Part shown: piece after piece, positions 28,298 through 38,029 of the stretch | Layout: each line of letters opens with the position of its first letter | Position numbering within the stretch: the stretch's first letter is position 1 | The notes under the pieces: generated by a model | Database searches by the model: none | Told to the model about the DNA's origin: nothing | What the model saw: the letters and a program-made list of their open reading frames with translations, nothing else | Assembly: GCF_000372725.1 (NCBI RefSeq) | Contig: NW_005200960.1 | Span: 40,372-104,371 of the forward strand | DNA: 64,000 bases | Reading direction: 5' to 3' | Origin: Emiliania huxleyi CCMP1516 | Taxonomy: Eukaryota > Haptophyta > Isochrysidales > Noelaerhabdaceae | Program-made: the position numbers and the translations under genes

Positions 28298-31157
28298 CTA
28301 GAGTGCGGCCGCCGCAACCTCGAGCCGCTGCGAGACGCTCTCGGTGGCTGGCTCGTGCGCCTGCCGGGGAAGGAGAGAAGGGGGGGGTTGAGGGGGAAGG
28401 GGGAGGGGGGGGGGGGGGGCTCGAACCGCACGGCGGGCACCTGCAGGCGCGCGTGCAGCAGGATGTCGGCGGCACGTTCGGCGAGCATGTACGTGGGCGC
28501 CTGCGTCTGCCCTCCGATGATGCGAGGCATGGCGGAGGCGTCGGCCACGCGCAAGCCGCCGACGCCGCGCACGCGCAAGTGGGAGTCGAGGACTGCGGCC
28601 GGGTCGGACGGGTCGCCCATGCGGCAGGACGAGGTGAGCGCGTTCGCAGAGTGCACCGACGAGCGGATGTACTCGTCGATCTGCTCGTCGGACTGCACCG
28701 CCGCGCCGGGGAAGACCTCCTCTCCGCGGTACTCGTCGAAGGCTGCCGCGGCGCAAACCTGCCGGCCGAGCCGGATGCCTGCACGGAGGAGAGGTGGGGC
28801 GCGTGTCGTCGACTCCACGGCTCTTGTGCAAGCAGGCTGGGGTGGCGGGGGTGGCGGTGGGGGCCGAGGTGGCGGTGGTGGTGGTGTGTGTGTGGGGGGG
28901 GGGGGGGGAGGGGGGCGGTAGGGGTGGTGGCGGTGGGGGAGGTGGCGGTAGGGGAGGGGCGTGCCGTGGCGCAGCGACGCGACGTCCTCCGCTGCGCCCA
29001 AGTGGATGCCCTCGATGATCGGCTTGGCGAACGGGTCGGCCGACCTATTCACAGTTAGAGGTGTGAAGAGACGCTGTTCACAGCCTCCTGGCTTGGCGAA
29101 CGGGTCGGCCGACCGCAGCCGCACGCGCCCCTCGCTCCGCGGGCGGCAAGCGACGACCTGCGTCGAGAAGCCCGGCAGGAAGCGCGCTCTCCTGCCCAGG
29201 TCGATCGGCTTAGGGTTAGGGTTAGGGTTAAGGGTTTGGGTTAGGGTTAAGGGTTTAGGGTTAGGTTAGCTCTCCTGCCCAGCTCGATCAGCGTGTTCAT
29301 CCCGGAGGCGGACGAGGCGCGCGCAGGCACGAAGCGGATCTGGACGTCGGGCTGGTCGAGGTCGGGCGAGGAGCGGACGAAGCCGCCGTGGTCGCACGCG
29401 GCGCACGCCAGCGGCCCGCGCCCAAACAGGAGCCAGCGCAGCATCGCGAGCGGGTTGACCAGCGACGCGTAGCCCTTGAGGAGCGCGTCGTCCGTCGCGG
29501 CGACCGCTTTCTTGCTCTCGTACGAGACGACCACCGCGGGGTGGTCCTGCAGGCCGGACCCCACCCCAGGCAGGTCCGCCCGCACCGGCACGCCAACCTC
29601 GCGCAGGTGCTCCGCCGGGCCGATCCCGGAGAGGAGCAGCAAGTGCGGCGTCTGGACCGCGCCGGCGCAGAGGACGGCCTGTGCCGACGGGAGGCAAGAC
29701 GTGTCTAGGGACTGTCTAGGAGGTGTCTAGGAAGTGTCTAGGAAGTGTCTAGGAAGTGTCTAGGACGGCCTGTGCCGACGGGAGGCAGGGAAGGGGGAGA
29801 GGGGGGGGGGGGGGGGGAAACGGCCTCCGAGGAAGGGTCCATGCTTAGGAGGAGGGGGAGGTGTGAAGGGGAGGTGTGAAGGGGAGGTGTGAAGGGGAGG
29901 TGTGAAGGGGAGGTGTGAAGGGAAGGGTCCATGCTGAGGGGGAGGGGGAGGGAGGATGCCCTCTGCCCGCCCCGCCTCTACGACTACTCCTCGCCGCACC
30001 TCTCCGCCGCGCGCGAGCCGGACGGAGCACGGCTCGCGCTCGTCGCCTGTGATACATTCAATGTGCCGTGTGAATGTCCACTCTCATCCATTAGACGCAG
30101 CACGGCTCGCGCTCGTCGCCGCGTGCAAACTCGACGCCGGAGACCTGCAGCCGGCCCGCGCCGTCGTACGCACTGTCGAGGGCGAGGCGGGTCGCCTGCG
30201 CGCCGGTCACCACCACCAGGTTCGCGCGCTCTCTCGCCGCCGCCAGGTAGCCTACAGCAGAGGTAGCCACGCCCCTGCGCCGCCAGCCCCGCCGCCCCCC
30301 ACGGCCCCGCTCGGTGCTGCGATTAAGCCGCACCGTCGGCAGCGGTGCAGCGGCGGCCGGCCCGCTGGGTCACCTTGTAGCGGCCGTACCCCTCCTGCGG
30401 GCTGGACCAGTCGTTGAAGTCTCCGTTCGGCCGGAAGCCCAGCTGCCCCATCGCCCGCAGGAAGGTTGCCGAGAGTTGGTTCTGGTACGGCACCTCCTGC
30501 ACCGAGACGTGCCCGCCGACGGCGTGGTACTGCGAGGCGCCGTCGCCGTAGTCCTCGACGCGGAGGTAATACGGGAGCACGTCCTTCGCGCCCCACCTGC
30601 AGCGAAAGGGGGAGGGGCAGGCCGGTCGCTCGGGCCGAGCAGAGGAGGCGGCGGCGGCGGCGACAGGCGCACCCTCGCGCGCCAGCCTCCTCCCAAGCGT
30701 CGTAGTCCGCGGGGCTGCCCCGGTGGTAGAGCATCACGTTTGTGACCGAAGAGCCGCCCAGCGCCTTGCCGCGGCAGAGGTACACCTCCTGCTGGTTCAC
30801 CGCCGCCTCCGCCTCCACGTGAAAGTCCCAGTCGTACTCGGAACGCAGCAGCTTGGTGAAGGCCCACGGCACCTGCGCACGCTTGTCGCGCGACGCGTCG
30901 CCTCCGGCCTCGATCAGCAGCACCCGGTGCGCCGGGTCGGCGCTCAGCCGATTGGCGAGCACGCAGCCCGCGGCGCCGCCTCCAACGATGATGTAGTCAA
31001 ACTCGCCGTCGATCGCCGGCGAGCCGCCGCCGCGGCCGAGGCTGCCGCCAGTGACGCCGCTGCCGCCGCGAAGGCGCAGCGCGGCGCGCGCGCTGCCACT
31101 GCCGAGCCGCGCCTGCGGTGGCGACAGCGCCAGCTGCAAGGCAAAGAGCGCCACCAT
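28298..31157 (-). CDS. GMC (glucose-methanol-choline) family FAD oxidoreductase
   Basis: FAD-dependent alcohol/choline dehydrogenase-like enzyme of about 600 residues. Exons: 31157-30673, 30596-30334, 30251-30120, 30046-30000, from 29678 to about 29280, then at least three more to the TAG at 28298. The leader ends ALRLRGG. The FAD site is FDYIIVGGGAAGCVLANRLS, then VLLIEAGGD, CRGKALGGSSVTNVMLYHRG, and AVLCAGAVQTPHLLLLSGIG. The C-terminal domain has SSVHSANALTSSCRMGDPSD and GGLRVADASAMPRIIGGQTQ with the active-site His and a Met/Pro-rich end. GMC substrates vary (choline, alcohols, fatty acids); not inferable here. Several introns start with GC. Its introns carry five direct-repeat-flanked inserts. 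It diverges from the plastid protein at 31326, 168 bp apart. Confidence 0.88.
29021..29114. repeat. 69-bp spacing direct repeat of exon sequence (25 bp identical)
   Basis: GGCTTGGCGAACGGGTCGGC plus CGACC occurs at 29021-29045 and again at 29090-29114, both encoding SADPFAKP on the minus strand. The 44 bp between contains TTCACA and TGTGAA in inverted order. The 69-bp unit stays open in frame, so it may be retained or spliced. Confidence 0.9.
29186..29293. repeat. Telomere-like (TTAGGG)n array flanked by 24-25-bp direct repeats
   Basis: 29211-29268 mixes TTAGGG, TTAAGGG and TTTAGGG units. GCTCTCCTGCCCAGGTCGAT at 29186 recurs as GCTCTCCTGCCCAGCTCGAT at 29269. On the minus strand both copies encode the IELGRRA region of the GMC protein. 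Confidence 0.9.
29671..29787. repeat. GTCTAGGAA array flanked by identical 26-bp direct repeats
   Basis: AGGACGGCCTGTGCCGACGG plus GAGGCA occurs at 29671-29696 and 29762-29787 with (AAGTGTCTAGG)n between. The repeat contains the acceptor CACAG and first exon bases GCCGTCC of exon 5. Confidence 0.93.
29831..29935. repeat. GGGGAGGTGTGAA array flanked by 15-bp direct repeats
   Basis: GGAAGGGTCCATGCT occurs at 29831-29845 and 29921-29935, with about five 13-bp units between, in the intron before exon 5 of the GMC gene. Confidence 0.9.
30027..30120. repeat. 73-nt GC-AG intron flanked by identical 21-bp direct repeats
   Basis: GCACGGCTCGCGCTCGTCGC plus C occurs at 30027-30047 and 30100-30120. On the minus strand the intron is 30119-30047: it starts GCGACGAGCG and ends CACAG, and the next exon starts with the same GCGACGAGCG. 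The 52 bp between contain the inverted pair ACATTCA / TGAATGT. Confidence 0.92.
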
Positions 31158-31325
31158 TAATGGAGGTCGCGGGCGAGCTCCCGCGGAGCTTGGAGTTGCT
31201 TGGAAGGAGAAGGAGAAATTGCCGCGCGAAAGAAAGCAAAGCAGTATCAAGCATTAAAAAGGCAAGACGCTCTGCGCCGTGACAACTAATCTGCATAATC
31301 TGCATCTCCCGGGATCGAGCTGCCA
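31158..31325. promoter_or_regulatory. Shared 168-bp upstream region of a divergent gene pair
   Basis: Lies between the starts of the GMC oxidoreductase (minus) and the plastid membrane protein (plus). Both proteins have an LRGG after the leader. No specific promoter motif is claimed. Confidence 0.4.
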
Positions 31326-32033
31326 ATGACTCGGGCCGCGTTGCTGCTACTGGCGGCGGCTCCGGCGGCCGCGTTCGCGCCAACTGCCGGCGTTGTCGCC
31401 CCGCGGCCGCTGCTGCGCGCTCCGCCGTGCGCGGATGCTGCGGCCGCGGCGCTCGTCCTCCGCGGCGGCGGCATGCCGTCCGCGCTCGCGAAGCTGCCCA
31501 AATTGCCAAAGCTTGCCGTGCTTGGGCTGGTCCTCCTCGCCGTCGTCCTCCCGCTGCTGGCGCAGGTGGCGGCGCTCTGGAGGGTCGCCCCCGAGCCCGC
31601 GCTCGATGCCGAGGTCTGGCGGAGGGCGCGGCTGCGGGCCGTCGAGGCGGAGGGCTCGATGTCGGCCGCGCAGGCCGAGGCGGCGTCCAAGCTGCTGTCG
31701 AACCATGCGGCGGTGCTGCGCGACATGACCAACAAGGCGCCGCGCTCGCAGGCGGAGCTGCCGCGCCTCCCCGCCACCGCGCAGGACCTCGTCGACCGCG
31801 CGCTCGCCGAGGTGGTCATCCGGCTGAGCGGCGAGCGGTCGGAGCCGGCGTCGAGCAAGGAGGCAGAGGTGTGGGCGCAGACGGCGCAGCTGCTCGCGGC
31901 GCGCATTCAGACCAGCACCGCCGACCTGCAGCACCACCCGCGCTTCAAGGATCGCGCGCCCGACATGAGCGCCGCGGCGGGCGCCGCCATGCGCGAGGTG
32001 CTCCGCGGGATGGCATCTTCCGGCACCGCGTGA
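31326..32033 (+). CDS. Plastid-targeted single-pass membrane protein of unknown function
   Basis: 235 residues from the ATG at 31326, single exon. MTRAALLLLAAAPAAAFAPT is a signal peptide followed by the AFAP-type motif that marks plastid import in algae with secondary red plastids. A transit-like region then reaches LVLRGGG. KLAVLGLVLLAVVLPLLAQV is a membrane helix. The remaining 150 residues are helical and polar (AEGSMSAAQAEAASKLLSNH; DLVDRALAEVVIRLSGERSE). I do not recognise the family. Confidence 0.7.
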   Translation: MTRAALLLLAAAPAAAFAPTAGVVAPRPLLRAPPCADAAAAALVLRGGGMPSALAKLPKLPKLAVLGLVLLAVVLPLLAQVAALWRVAPEPALDAEVWRRARLRAVEAEGSMSAAQAEAASKLLSNHAAVLRDMTNKAPRSQAELPRLPATAQDLVDRALAEVVIRLSGERSEPASSKEAEVWAQTAQLLAARIQTSTADLQHHPRFKDRAPDMSAAAGAAMREVLRGMASSGTA

Positions 32034-32549
32034 CTCGGCGGCCAAGGAAGCGGACGCGGCCCTGCTAGGCCAGCGTCCGCGATTTTGATTTGTAAAGCCC
32101 GCGGGCGGGGGCACGTTGTTGGCCGAGGTCGGGAATCACATGCACATGGCCCGGTTTGCTGCACGCGTCTCGCTGTCGCTCTCTCGTCTCTGTGTGAACC
32201 CGCACGGTGGTCGGTGCCGCAACCACGAACCAGTATACCAGAGCGCATTTACCAATGACAGCGATTGTCAGCGATGGCGGCTAGCAACTGTACAGAAACT
32301 ACGTTCTACGGTCACAGAGCGCCGCAGCAGCGACTAGCGAGCTCCGAGCTCGTGGCAGTGGCACGGCCGCTCTCCTGCATGCTGCGCAACAGTGAACAGA
32401 GGGCCGGCGCAGCGGCGAGACGAGCGACAACGAGCTGCTGCGTGCAGATGCAGGAGCTGCAGCGCCGGGTAATCCCCACGCTCTCGGCCGGATTGGCGGC
32501 CAAGCGGGCAGTCTGCGCAGGGATGGCACGGCGCGAGCCCGAGACGCTC
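32034..32549. other. Intergenic between convergent genes, nothing recognised
   Basis: No gene or repeat that I can support. Confidence 0.5.
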
Positions 32550-35500
32550 TCACTTGTCGGCCACCTTTGCCCACGTGTCACGCAACGTCACGACGCGGTT
32601 GAAGACGAGCCCGCCCGGGGTCGAGTCGGGGTCGACGGCGAAATAGCCCGTCCGCTCGAACTGCACCTGCTCGCCCGCGCCGTACTCCGCCGCGGCGGGC
32701 TCGAGGGCGCACTCGAGCCGCTCGTCGAGCGAGTGAGGGTTGAGGTCGCGCAGAAAGTCGCCGTCCTACAGGACAGCACCGAGAGCCGGTTCCGAGAAGG
32801 TCCGATGGAGAGGGCGGGAAGAAGTCGCGCAGACTCTCCTCGTGGCCGGCGCCCGGCTCGGGCGTGGTGAACAGGCGGTCGTACAGCCGGACGGTGGCGC
32901 GCGCGGCGTGCGGCTCAGAGACCCAGTGGATGATGCCCTTGACCTTCTCCCCGTCGGGCATCTTGCCCCCCATCGCGGTGCCGGGCACGTGCGAGCAGCG
33001 CAGCTCGACCGCCTCGCCGTCCTCCCCGCGCACGATCTGGTCGAGCTCCAGCACGTACCCGAACCGGAGCCGGACCTGCCCACAGCGAGCCCGCGTGCCG
33101 AGACGCTCTTCACGGCTGCACGGAGTGGAAGCGGAGGACGTGGAAGCGAGACGTGGAAGCGGAGGGGGGGGGGGGGCTGGGGGGGGGCCTTCGAGCCGAC
33201 GCCCTTGAAGCGAAAGTACTTTTTGTTTGCGAACTCGTCGAAGTCGGACCGCTCGATGAGCAGCGAGCGCGAGAAGGGAACCTGCCGCATCCCGAGCTCC
33301 GGCCGCTTGGGGTGGACCTGTCCATCAACCAGAGGCGGCCAGTTGGTTGTGGCGGTTGGTCTTCGTCTCGAGCTCGAGCCGTGTGGGGGTTAGCACCGCC
33401 CCTTCGAGCATCTCCACCTCGCCCTCCGGCCAGCTCGTCACCGTCACGCGCAGCGGGTCGAGCACCTGCCGTGGGGCCCTGGGGCGGGGGGTGTGGGGCG
33501 GGGGGTGGGAGGAGGGGCCCATGTGGACAGTCCGGGGAGGATGTGTGTCGGGGGTGTGCTCTCGCACCGCCATCACGCGCGCCGCCTTCGAGTCGAGCGA
33601 CGCGCGCACGCAATCCTCGAGCACCTGAGTGGGGTAGCGGAACCTTCTCGGAACCTTCTCGGAACCTTCTCGGGACAGTCCGGTCGCGAGGCGCCCTCGA
33701 GCAATTGTGCGGGCGGCAAGGGGCGCGGCGTGGTGTCGCTGGAGAGGGGGGGGAGGGGAGGGGAGGGGAAGCGAGGCTGCTGCGCCGAGTAGTCGATGTT
33801 GTTGAGCGCCTTGCTCACGCCTGTCCGGTCGACGAACAAGCGGATCGCCTGCGGCGACATGTCCAGGACACGTCCGACGCCTTCGACCTCGGCTCCTCTC
33901 GGCTCCTCTCGGCTCCTCTCGGCTCTGCGCGGCCTCAGGAGGAACGCCTCGCCGCCGCAGCCCGACGAGAGTCGGCATGCGAGGGTCGTCCCAGCCAGAG
34001 ACGTGCCTACGCCAGAGATGCGGGGAGATATCGGGAGATATGGGAGATGCGGGGAGGGTCGTCCCAGCCAGAGACGAGCCTACGTCGGGTGTACGCCACG
34101 TCTCGGGCGTATCTCGGGCGTGTGGCGGGTCCTCCGGGCCGGCGACGTGCCCCTCGCGCACGAGCTGGATCAGCTTCCGCTTCGAGAGCACGCAGTACTG
34201 CAAGTTGAGCCTGACACAGAGTCATGCTCTCTGCTGCTACGAGGGGGGGGCACGCAGCGGCGCGGCGGCGCTGCTGCCTCGAGAACTCGATCTGGCGCGG
34301 GGTGCAGGGCACGCCGGGCGTGTTTGCGACGATCCAGTCGTAGAGAGGTCGGTGCGCCTACTCTCGGCTGGTCTCGGCTGGTCTCGGCTGGTCCCGCAGT
34401 TTGCGACGGTCGCTAGCGATGCCTCGAACTCGGTGGTGCAGAGCGAGTGCGTGATGCCTGCAATCAGCCGGTCGCGGTGTCGAGGGGGGAGAGGGGCGGA
34501 GGCGTGTGTGTGGCGGCGGGAGGGCGGCGGCGCCTTCCAGCGCATCCGTGAGCGAGTGCGCAAAGTCGTACATCGGGTAGACCTGCGCTCTCGGGGCGGC
34601 ACGCGTCAGAAGGCGCGGCTACACGCCTCCACCACCGAGACCGCAGCGGCGGAGCCTTCCACTTGTCCCCAGTCTGCGGGTGGGTGGCGGACCTACAGCG
34701 GGGATCCGAGAGGGCTCCGACAGGGCCCCGGCTGCAGCCTTCTCCCGCCCGCGCGAGGCGGACCGCTTGATGCGGTAGATGGTCGGGTCGCGCAAGTTCA
34801 TGTTGGGGCTCGCCATGTCGATCTTGAGCCGCACGACGGCGGCGCCGTCCTCCATCTCCCCCGCCGTCATCGCGCGGAAGAGCGAGACGCTCTCCTCCAC
34901 CGGCCGATCGCCTGTGGGACACGTCCCGGACGTGTCACGGCACGCGCCCTCGGACCAGCCTCTGCCCCTCGGAAGGTCGCTCGCGGAAGGGCGAGTCGCG
35001 GCCGGGCGAGGTGAGCGTGCCGCGGTACTCGCGCATCTGCTCCGCCGACAGCTCGTCCACGTATGCCAGCCCCTCGCGCACCAGCTGCTCCGCGTACGCG
35101 TGGAACTGCTCAAAGTAGTCGCTGGCGTGCGTCAGCCGGTCGGCCCAGTCAAAGCCGAGCCAGCGCACGTCCGCGAGAATGGCGTCGACGTACTCGCGCT
35201 CCTCCTTCTCCGGGTTGGTGTCGTCGAGCCGCATGTACGTCCGCCCGCCAAACTCCTCGCCCAGGCCAAAGTTGACGCAGATGCTCTTTGCGTGGCCGAT
35301 GTGGAGGTAGCCGTTTGGCTCGGGCGGGAAGCGCGTCACGATGGAGGAGTGCTTTCCGCTGCCGAGGTCCGCCTTGATGATGTTGCGCACAAAGTTGGTC
35401 TGCTCAACCTCGGCAGGCGCGGCGGCGGCGGCGGCCGACATGCCGCAGGCGTCGGCCCGCCGGAGCGGCCGCAACGCGCCTGCTGCAGCGAGGCGGCGCA

Positions 35501-35567
35501 CGCGCGCCCCGCCGGCGAGAGCTCGCATCGCCGGTGCAGCAGCGGAGAGGAGCAGTAGCAGACGCAT
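32550..35567 (-). CDS. Glutaminyl-tRNA synthetase
   Basis: Charges tRNA-Gln. Stop at 32550; many exons. The first exon has [20 protein letters not shown], then [20 protein letters not shown] (HIGH motif) and [18 protein letters not shown] later exon has [20 protein letters not shown] and [20 protein letters not shown], specific for Gln[22 protein letters not shown] holds the KMSKS-type loop (VLSKRK). The end [20 protein letters not shown] and [12 protein letters not shown] is the anticodon-binding domain terminus. The leader [20 protein letters not shown] looks like an organelle or secretory targeting peptide, while an internal Met ([14 protein letters not shown]) could start a cytosolic form. 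Introns contain TCTCGG-type arrays, including one flanked by direct repeats at 33981-34084. It diverges from COX20 with 184 bp between starts. Confidence 0.93.
33981..34084. repeat. GGGAGATAT array flanked by 31-bp direct repeats (1 mismatch)
   Basis: GAGGGTCGTCCCAGCCAGAG plus 11 more bases occurs at 33981-34011 and 34054-34084, 73 bp apart, in the GlnRS gene. On the minus strand the repeat encodes GWDDP near an exon edge. Confidence 0.92.
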
Positions 35568-35751
35568 GCACGCCCTCGTACGCGGCACACAGCCCGCTGT
35601 GGGAGGCCGACGGCTCTCCTCAACTAGCTCGCGGGTGGTGTGGGCGCCTGCTGGCGAGCGCGCGCGGGTTTTCTTCTTTCCGCGCTTGGTTTCCTTTTTC
35701 TTCCCTCTCCAACAAAGAAAAAGAAAAGAGGCGAAATAAGAAAACGATCGC

Positions 35752-36096
35752 ATGTCTGCGCCTTTGGGGAGCGCGGACGTCGGCGACCGTCGCTGGCAGG
35801 CGCGGTGGCGCACCGTGTCCTCCTACTTCTCAGCGCCGTGTCTGCACGTATCGCTCGCGACGGGAGGTGCCGGCGGCGCTGCGATCTTTGCCGTGCGCTT
35901 CCTCTCGTCGCGGCAGCTGCCGGCCTCGCTCACCTGGGGCGCCGCCGTCGCCGGGCTGCTGGCGGGCACAAACTGGGCTGTCTGCCGCCGCGCCATGTAC
36001 GTCATGCTCAAAGAGAAATCAGCGGCGCAACCCCTCGGTGCGAGCGGAATGTCTGAGGAGGACGCGGCGGCCCTTCGGGCAGCACTAGGAAGATAG
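35752..36096 (+). CDS. COX20: COX20-like cytochrome c oxidase assembly protein
   Basis: 114 residues, single exon. Two membrane segments ([40 protein letters not shown]) separated by a short basic loop SSRQLP, preceded by an APC motif and followed by [11 protein letters not shown]. Length, two-helix layout and the position of PC, the GG-rich first helix and the C-R-Y-like end fit COX20 (FAM36A), which helps mature subunit 2 of complex IV in the inner mitochondrial membrane. The match is by pattern and the protein is short, so moderate confidence. Confidence 0.6.
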   Translation: MSAPLGSADVGDRRWQARWRTVSSYFSAPCLHVSLATGGAGGAAIFAVRFLSSRQLPASLTWGAAVAGLLAGTNWAVCRRAMYVMLKEKSAAQPLGASGMSEEDAAALRAALGR

Positions 36097-36372
36097 GAAA
36101 GAGAGTACAAAGTGCGCGTGGGAGTGGTGCCTCGAGGAGCATTACGTGGACTGTTTCTATTTACAAATAACAAATCGCGGCGAGGATGCCCCGGCATCGC
36201 AGGCTAGTATTGCCTATTGGCTCTAGAGAGACACTCAGAGCGGAGCGCGTGGTAGACAGAAGACACACACCGCGGCCGACACACACCGCGGAGTTCGCAG
36301 TTCCGCTCTACCTCTCTGCGCATCATCGCGGGGCGCGCGCTCCCTCGTGCGCGCGCGTTACGCCGCCGCTCC

Positions 36373-37242
36373 TCACCTCCCCTGCGTCGCCGCACCCGCC
36401 AGCGCCGCCTTCGCCAGCTGCTGGCGCGCGCGGATCTCGTCGTGGTTTTTCGTCGGCTCCCAGTGCGGGTCGTGGAAGTTCTTGCTCTTGGCGATGGTCT
36501 TGTTCTTGCCCTTGAAGGACTGCCACGAGGTGCGCCGCCCCTCGCCCTGCTGCTCCATCGCCGACTTCTTCTCCTGCCGCTTGAACATCTTGAGCTTCTT
36601 CTTCTTCTTCTCAATCACCTCCGCCGTGTCGTCGGGAAGAATCTCGAGCGACTTGGGGACGGCGGGCTTGCTGCTCTCCTGCGCCGCCTCCGCCGCCTTG
36701 CGCTCCGCCGTCGCGCCCAGCCGCAGCCGCACCAGGTCGAGCTCCACCTCCGCGTTCTCCCCCTCGCCGCGGAACCGCACCAGCGCCGACCCCGAGCGAA
36801 CCTCGACGATCGTCCCCTCGTACCAGCGGCCATCGCTGGCGTGGATTGCGGAGCACTCGCTGCCGGCCGCCCAGGCGGACGTGTCTGGCCGCTGGTACGG
36901 GCGCACCTCGTTGAAGTCCACCTGCGCTGTGTTGCCGAAGCCGAGGTACGTCACAAAGTAGCCGTCCTCAGCGAGGGCGACAATCTTGGCGTTGTACCAC
37001 TGCCCGTCCTGCTCGTAGATGGCCTGGCACTTCTCGCCGACCGAGTAGGTCCGCAGCTCCTGCGCCACCTTTGACGAGCCCGCCGCCGCCGTCTCCTTGA
37101 CCTGCTCCAGCTCGCTCGTCAGCGATATCACCTCGACGAGGTCGGCGCGCAGCTTGATCCACTCGGCGTTGTCCGGGTCCGCCGAGATGGCCGCCTCCAC
37201 CTGCGCGAGTTGGGAGCGGTACTCCGCCAGCTTGTCCGACAT
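36373..37242 (-). CDS. SMNDC1: SPF30/SMNDC1-like splicing factor with two Tudor domains
   Basis: Spliceosome assembly factor that binds symmetric dimethyl-arginine on Sm proteins. The ATG at 37242 gives 289 residues in one exon. N-terminal coiled coil (LAEYRSQLAQVEAAISADPD). First Tudor: YSVGEKCQAIYEQDGQWYNA, then GYFVTYLGFGNTAQVDFNEV. Second Tudor: WAAGSECSAIHASDGRWYEG, then SALVRFRGEGENAEVELDLV. Then the SPF30 tail: VPKSLEILPDDTAEVIEKKK and the WQSF-like C-terminus. Typical SPF30 has one Tudor; the second here is a clear tandem copy with weaker aromatic cage. Confidence 0.88.
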   Translation of the reverse strand: MSDKLAEYRSQLAQVEAAISADPDNAEWIKLRADLVEVISLTSELEQVKETAAAGSSKVAQELRTYSVGEKCQAIYEQDGQWYNAKIVALAEDGYFVTYLGFGNTAQVDFNEVRPYQRPDTSAWAAGSECSAIHASDGRWYEGTIVEVRSGSALVRFRGEGENAEVELDLVRLRLGATAERKAAEAAQESSKPAVPKSLEILPDDTAEVIEKKKKKLKMFKRQEKKSAMEQQGEGRRTSWQSFKGKNKTIAKSKNFHDPHWEPTKNHDEIRARQQLAKAALAGAATQGR

Positions 37243-37309
37243 CACCTACCCGGAACGCCTCGCCTCTCCTGCGCGTTTGCTGGGTTCACGCCCTTCCGTG
37301 AGTCTGTCA

Positions 37310-37510
37310 GTAAGCGCGGGTTAGCGCGGGTTAGTGCTCACTAACCCGGCACGGGTCAGCACGGGTCAGAATGGGTTACCATAACCCGGCACTAACCCGG
37401 CACTAACCCGGCACTAACCCGTGCGGCTGGGGGGCATACGTCAGCATGGGTCTGCGCCAGGTTAGTTAGGTAGGGGTGGGTTAGGGCCGGGTTAGTGCAG
37501 CGCACCCCGG
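37310..37510. repeat. Array of CGGGTTAGTG / CACTAACCCG units in both orientations
   Basis: About a dozen 10-13-bp units, at first GCGCGGGTTAG, then CACTAACCCGGCA, with changes in direction, so the tract can fold. It lies just upstream of the SPF30 start. Confidence 0.85.
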
Positions 37511-38029
37511 GTTAGAGCTGGTTGGCGAGATGAAACGGCTGCGGCGGGCACCCGAGCCGACCTCCGCGATGGAGCCTTGGCTGCAGAAGGCCGTGGATGC
37601 CAAGCTGCTCATTGTGTCATTGTACATTGAGAAGAACACCCGCGTGCGCAGTTCGGACGGGTCCAAGGCGGTCGCTCGTGCTGGAAGTGGACCGTGTACG
37701 TCGACTAGAGCCGCGTCCCTCCTCACTGCTCCGTGCGCGCCTGACGCCCAGTCGACACACCTCCCGGTGCGCCCATGGCCTCCACTGCCATGGCAGTGCG
37801 GGCTGCAGGGGGCCCGGCCCTCAACGTGTGCCAGTGATGGCCCTAGGGAGGAGGAGTGCGCTGAGGGCGGTACATTATAGATCCTGTGGCATGAGATTGT
37901 CCCGCTCGCCATGCGCCCGCGGCTGTGGTGTGGCGAGTGAGTGAACGCACGAGACTCGAGAGACGCGAGGTCGGCGCCGCTCTCGTCCAGACACTAAACG
38001 GGCTTTTGAAGCTGCAGGGCGAGTCGCGG

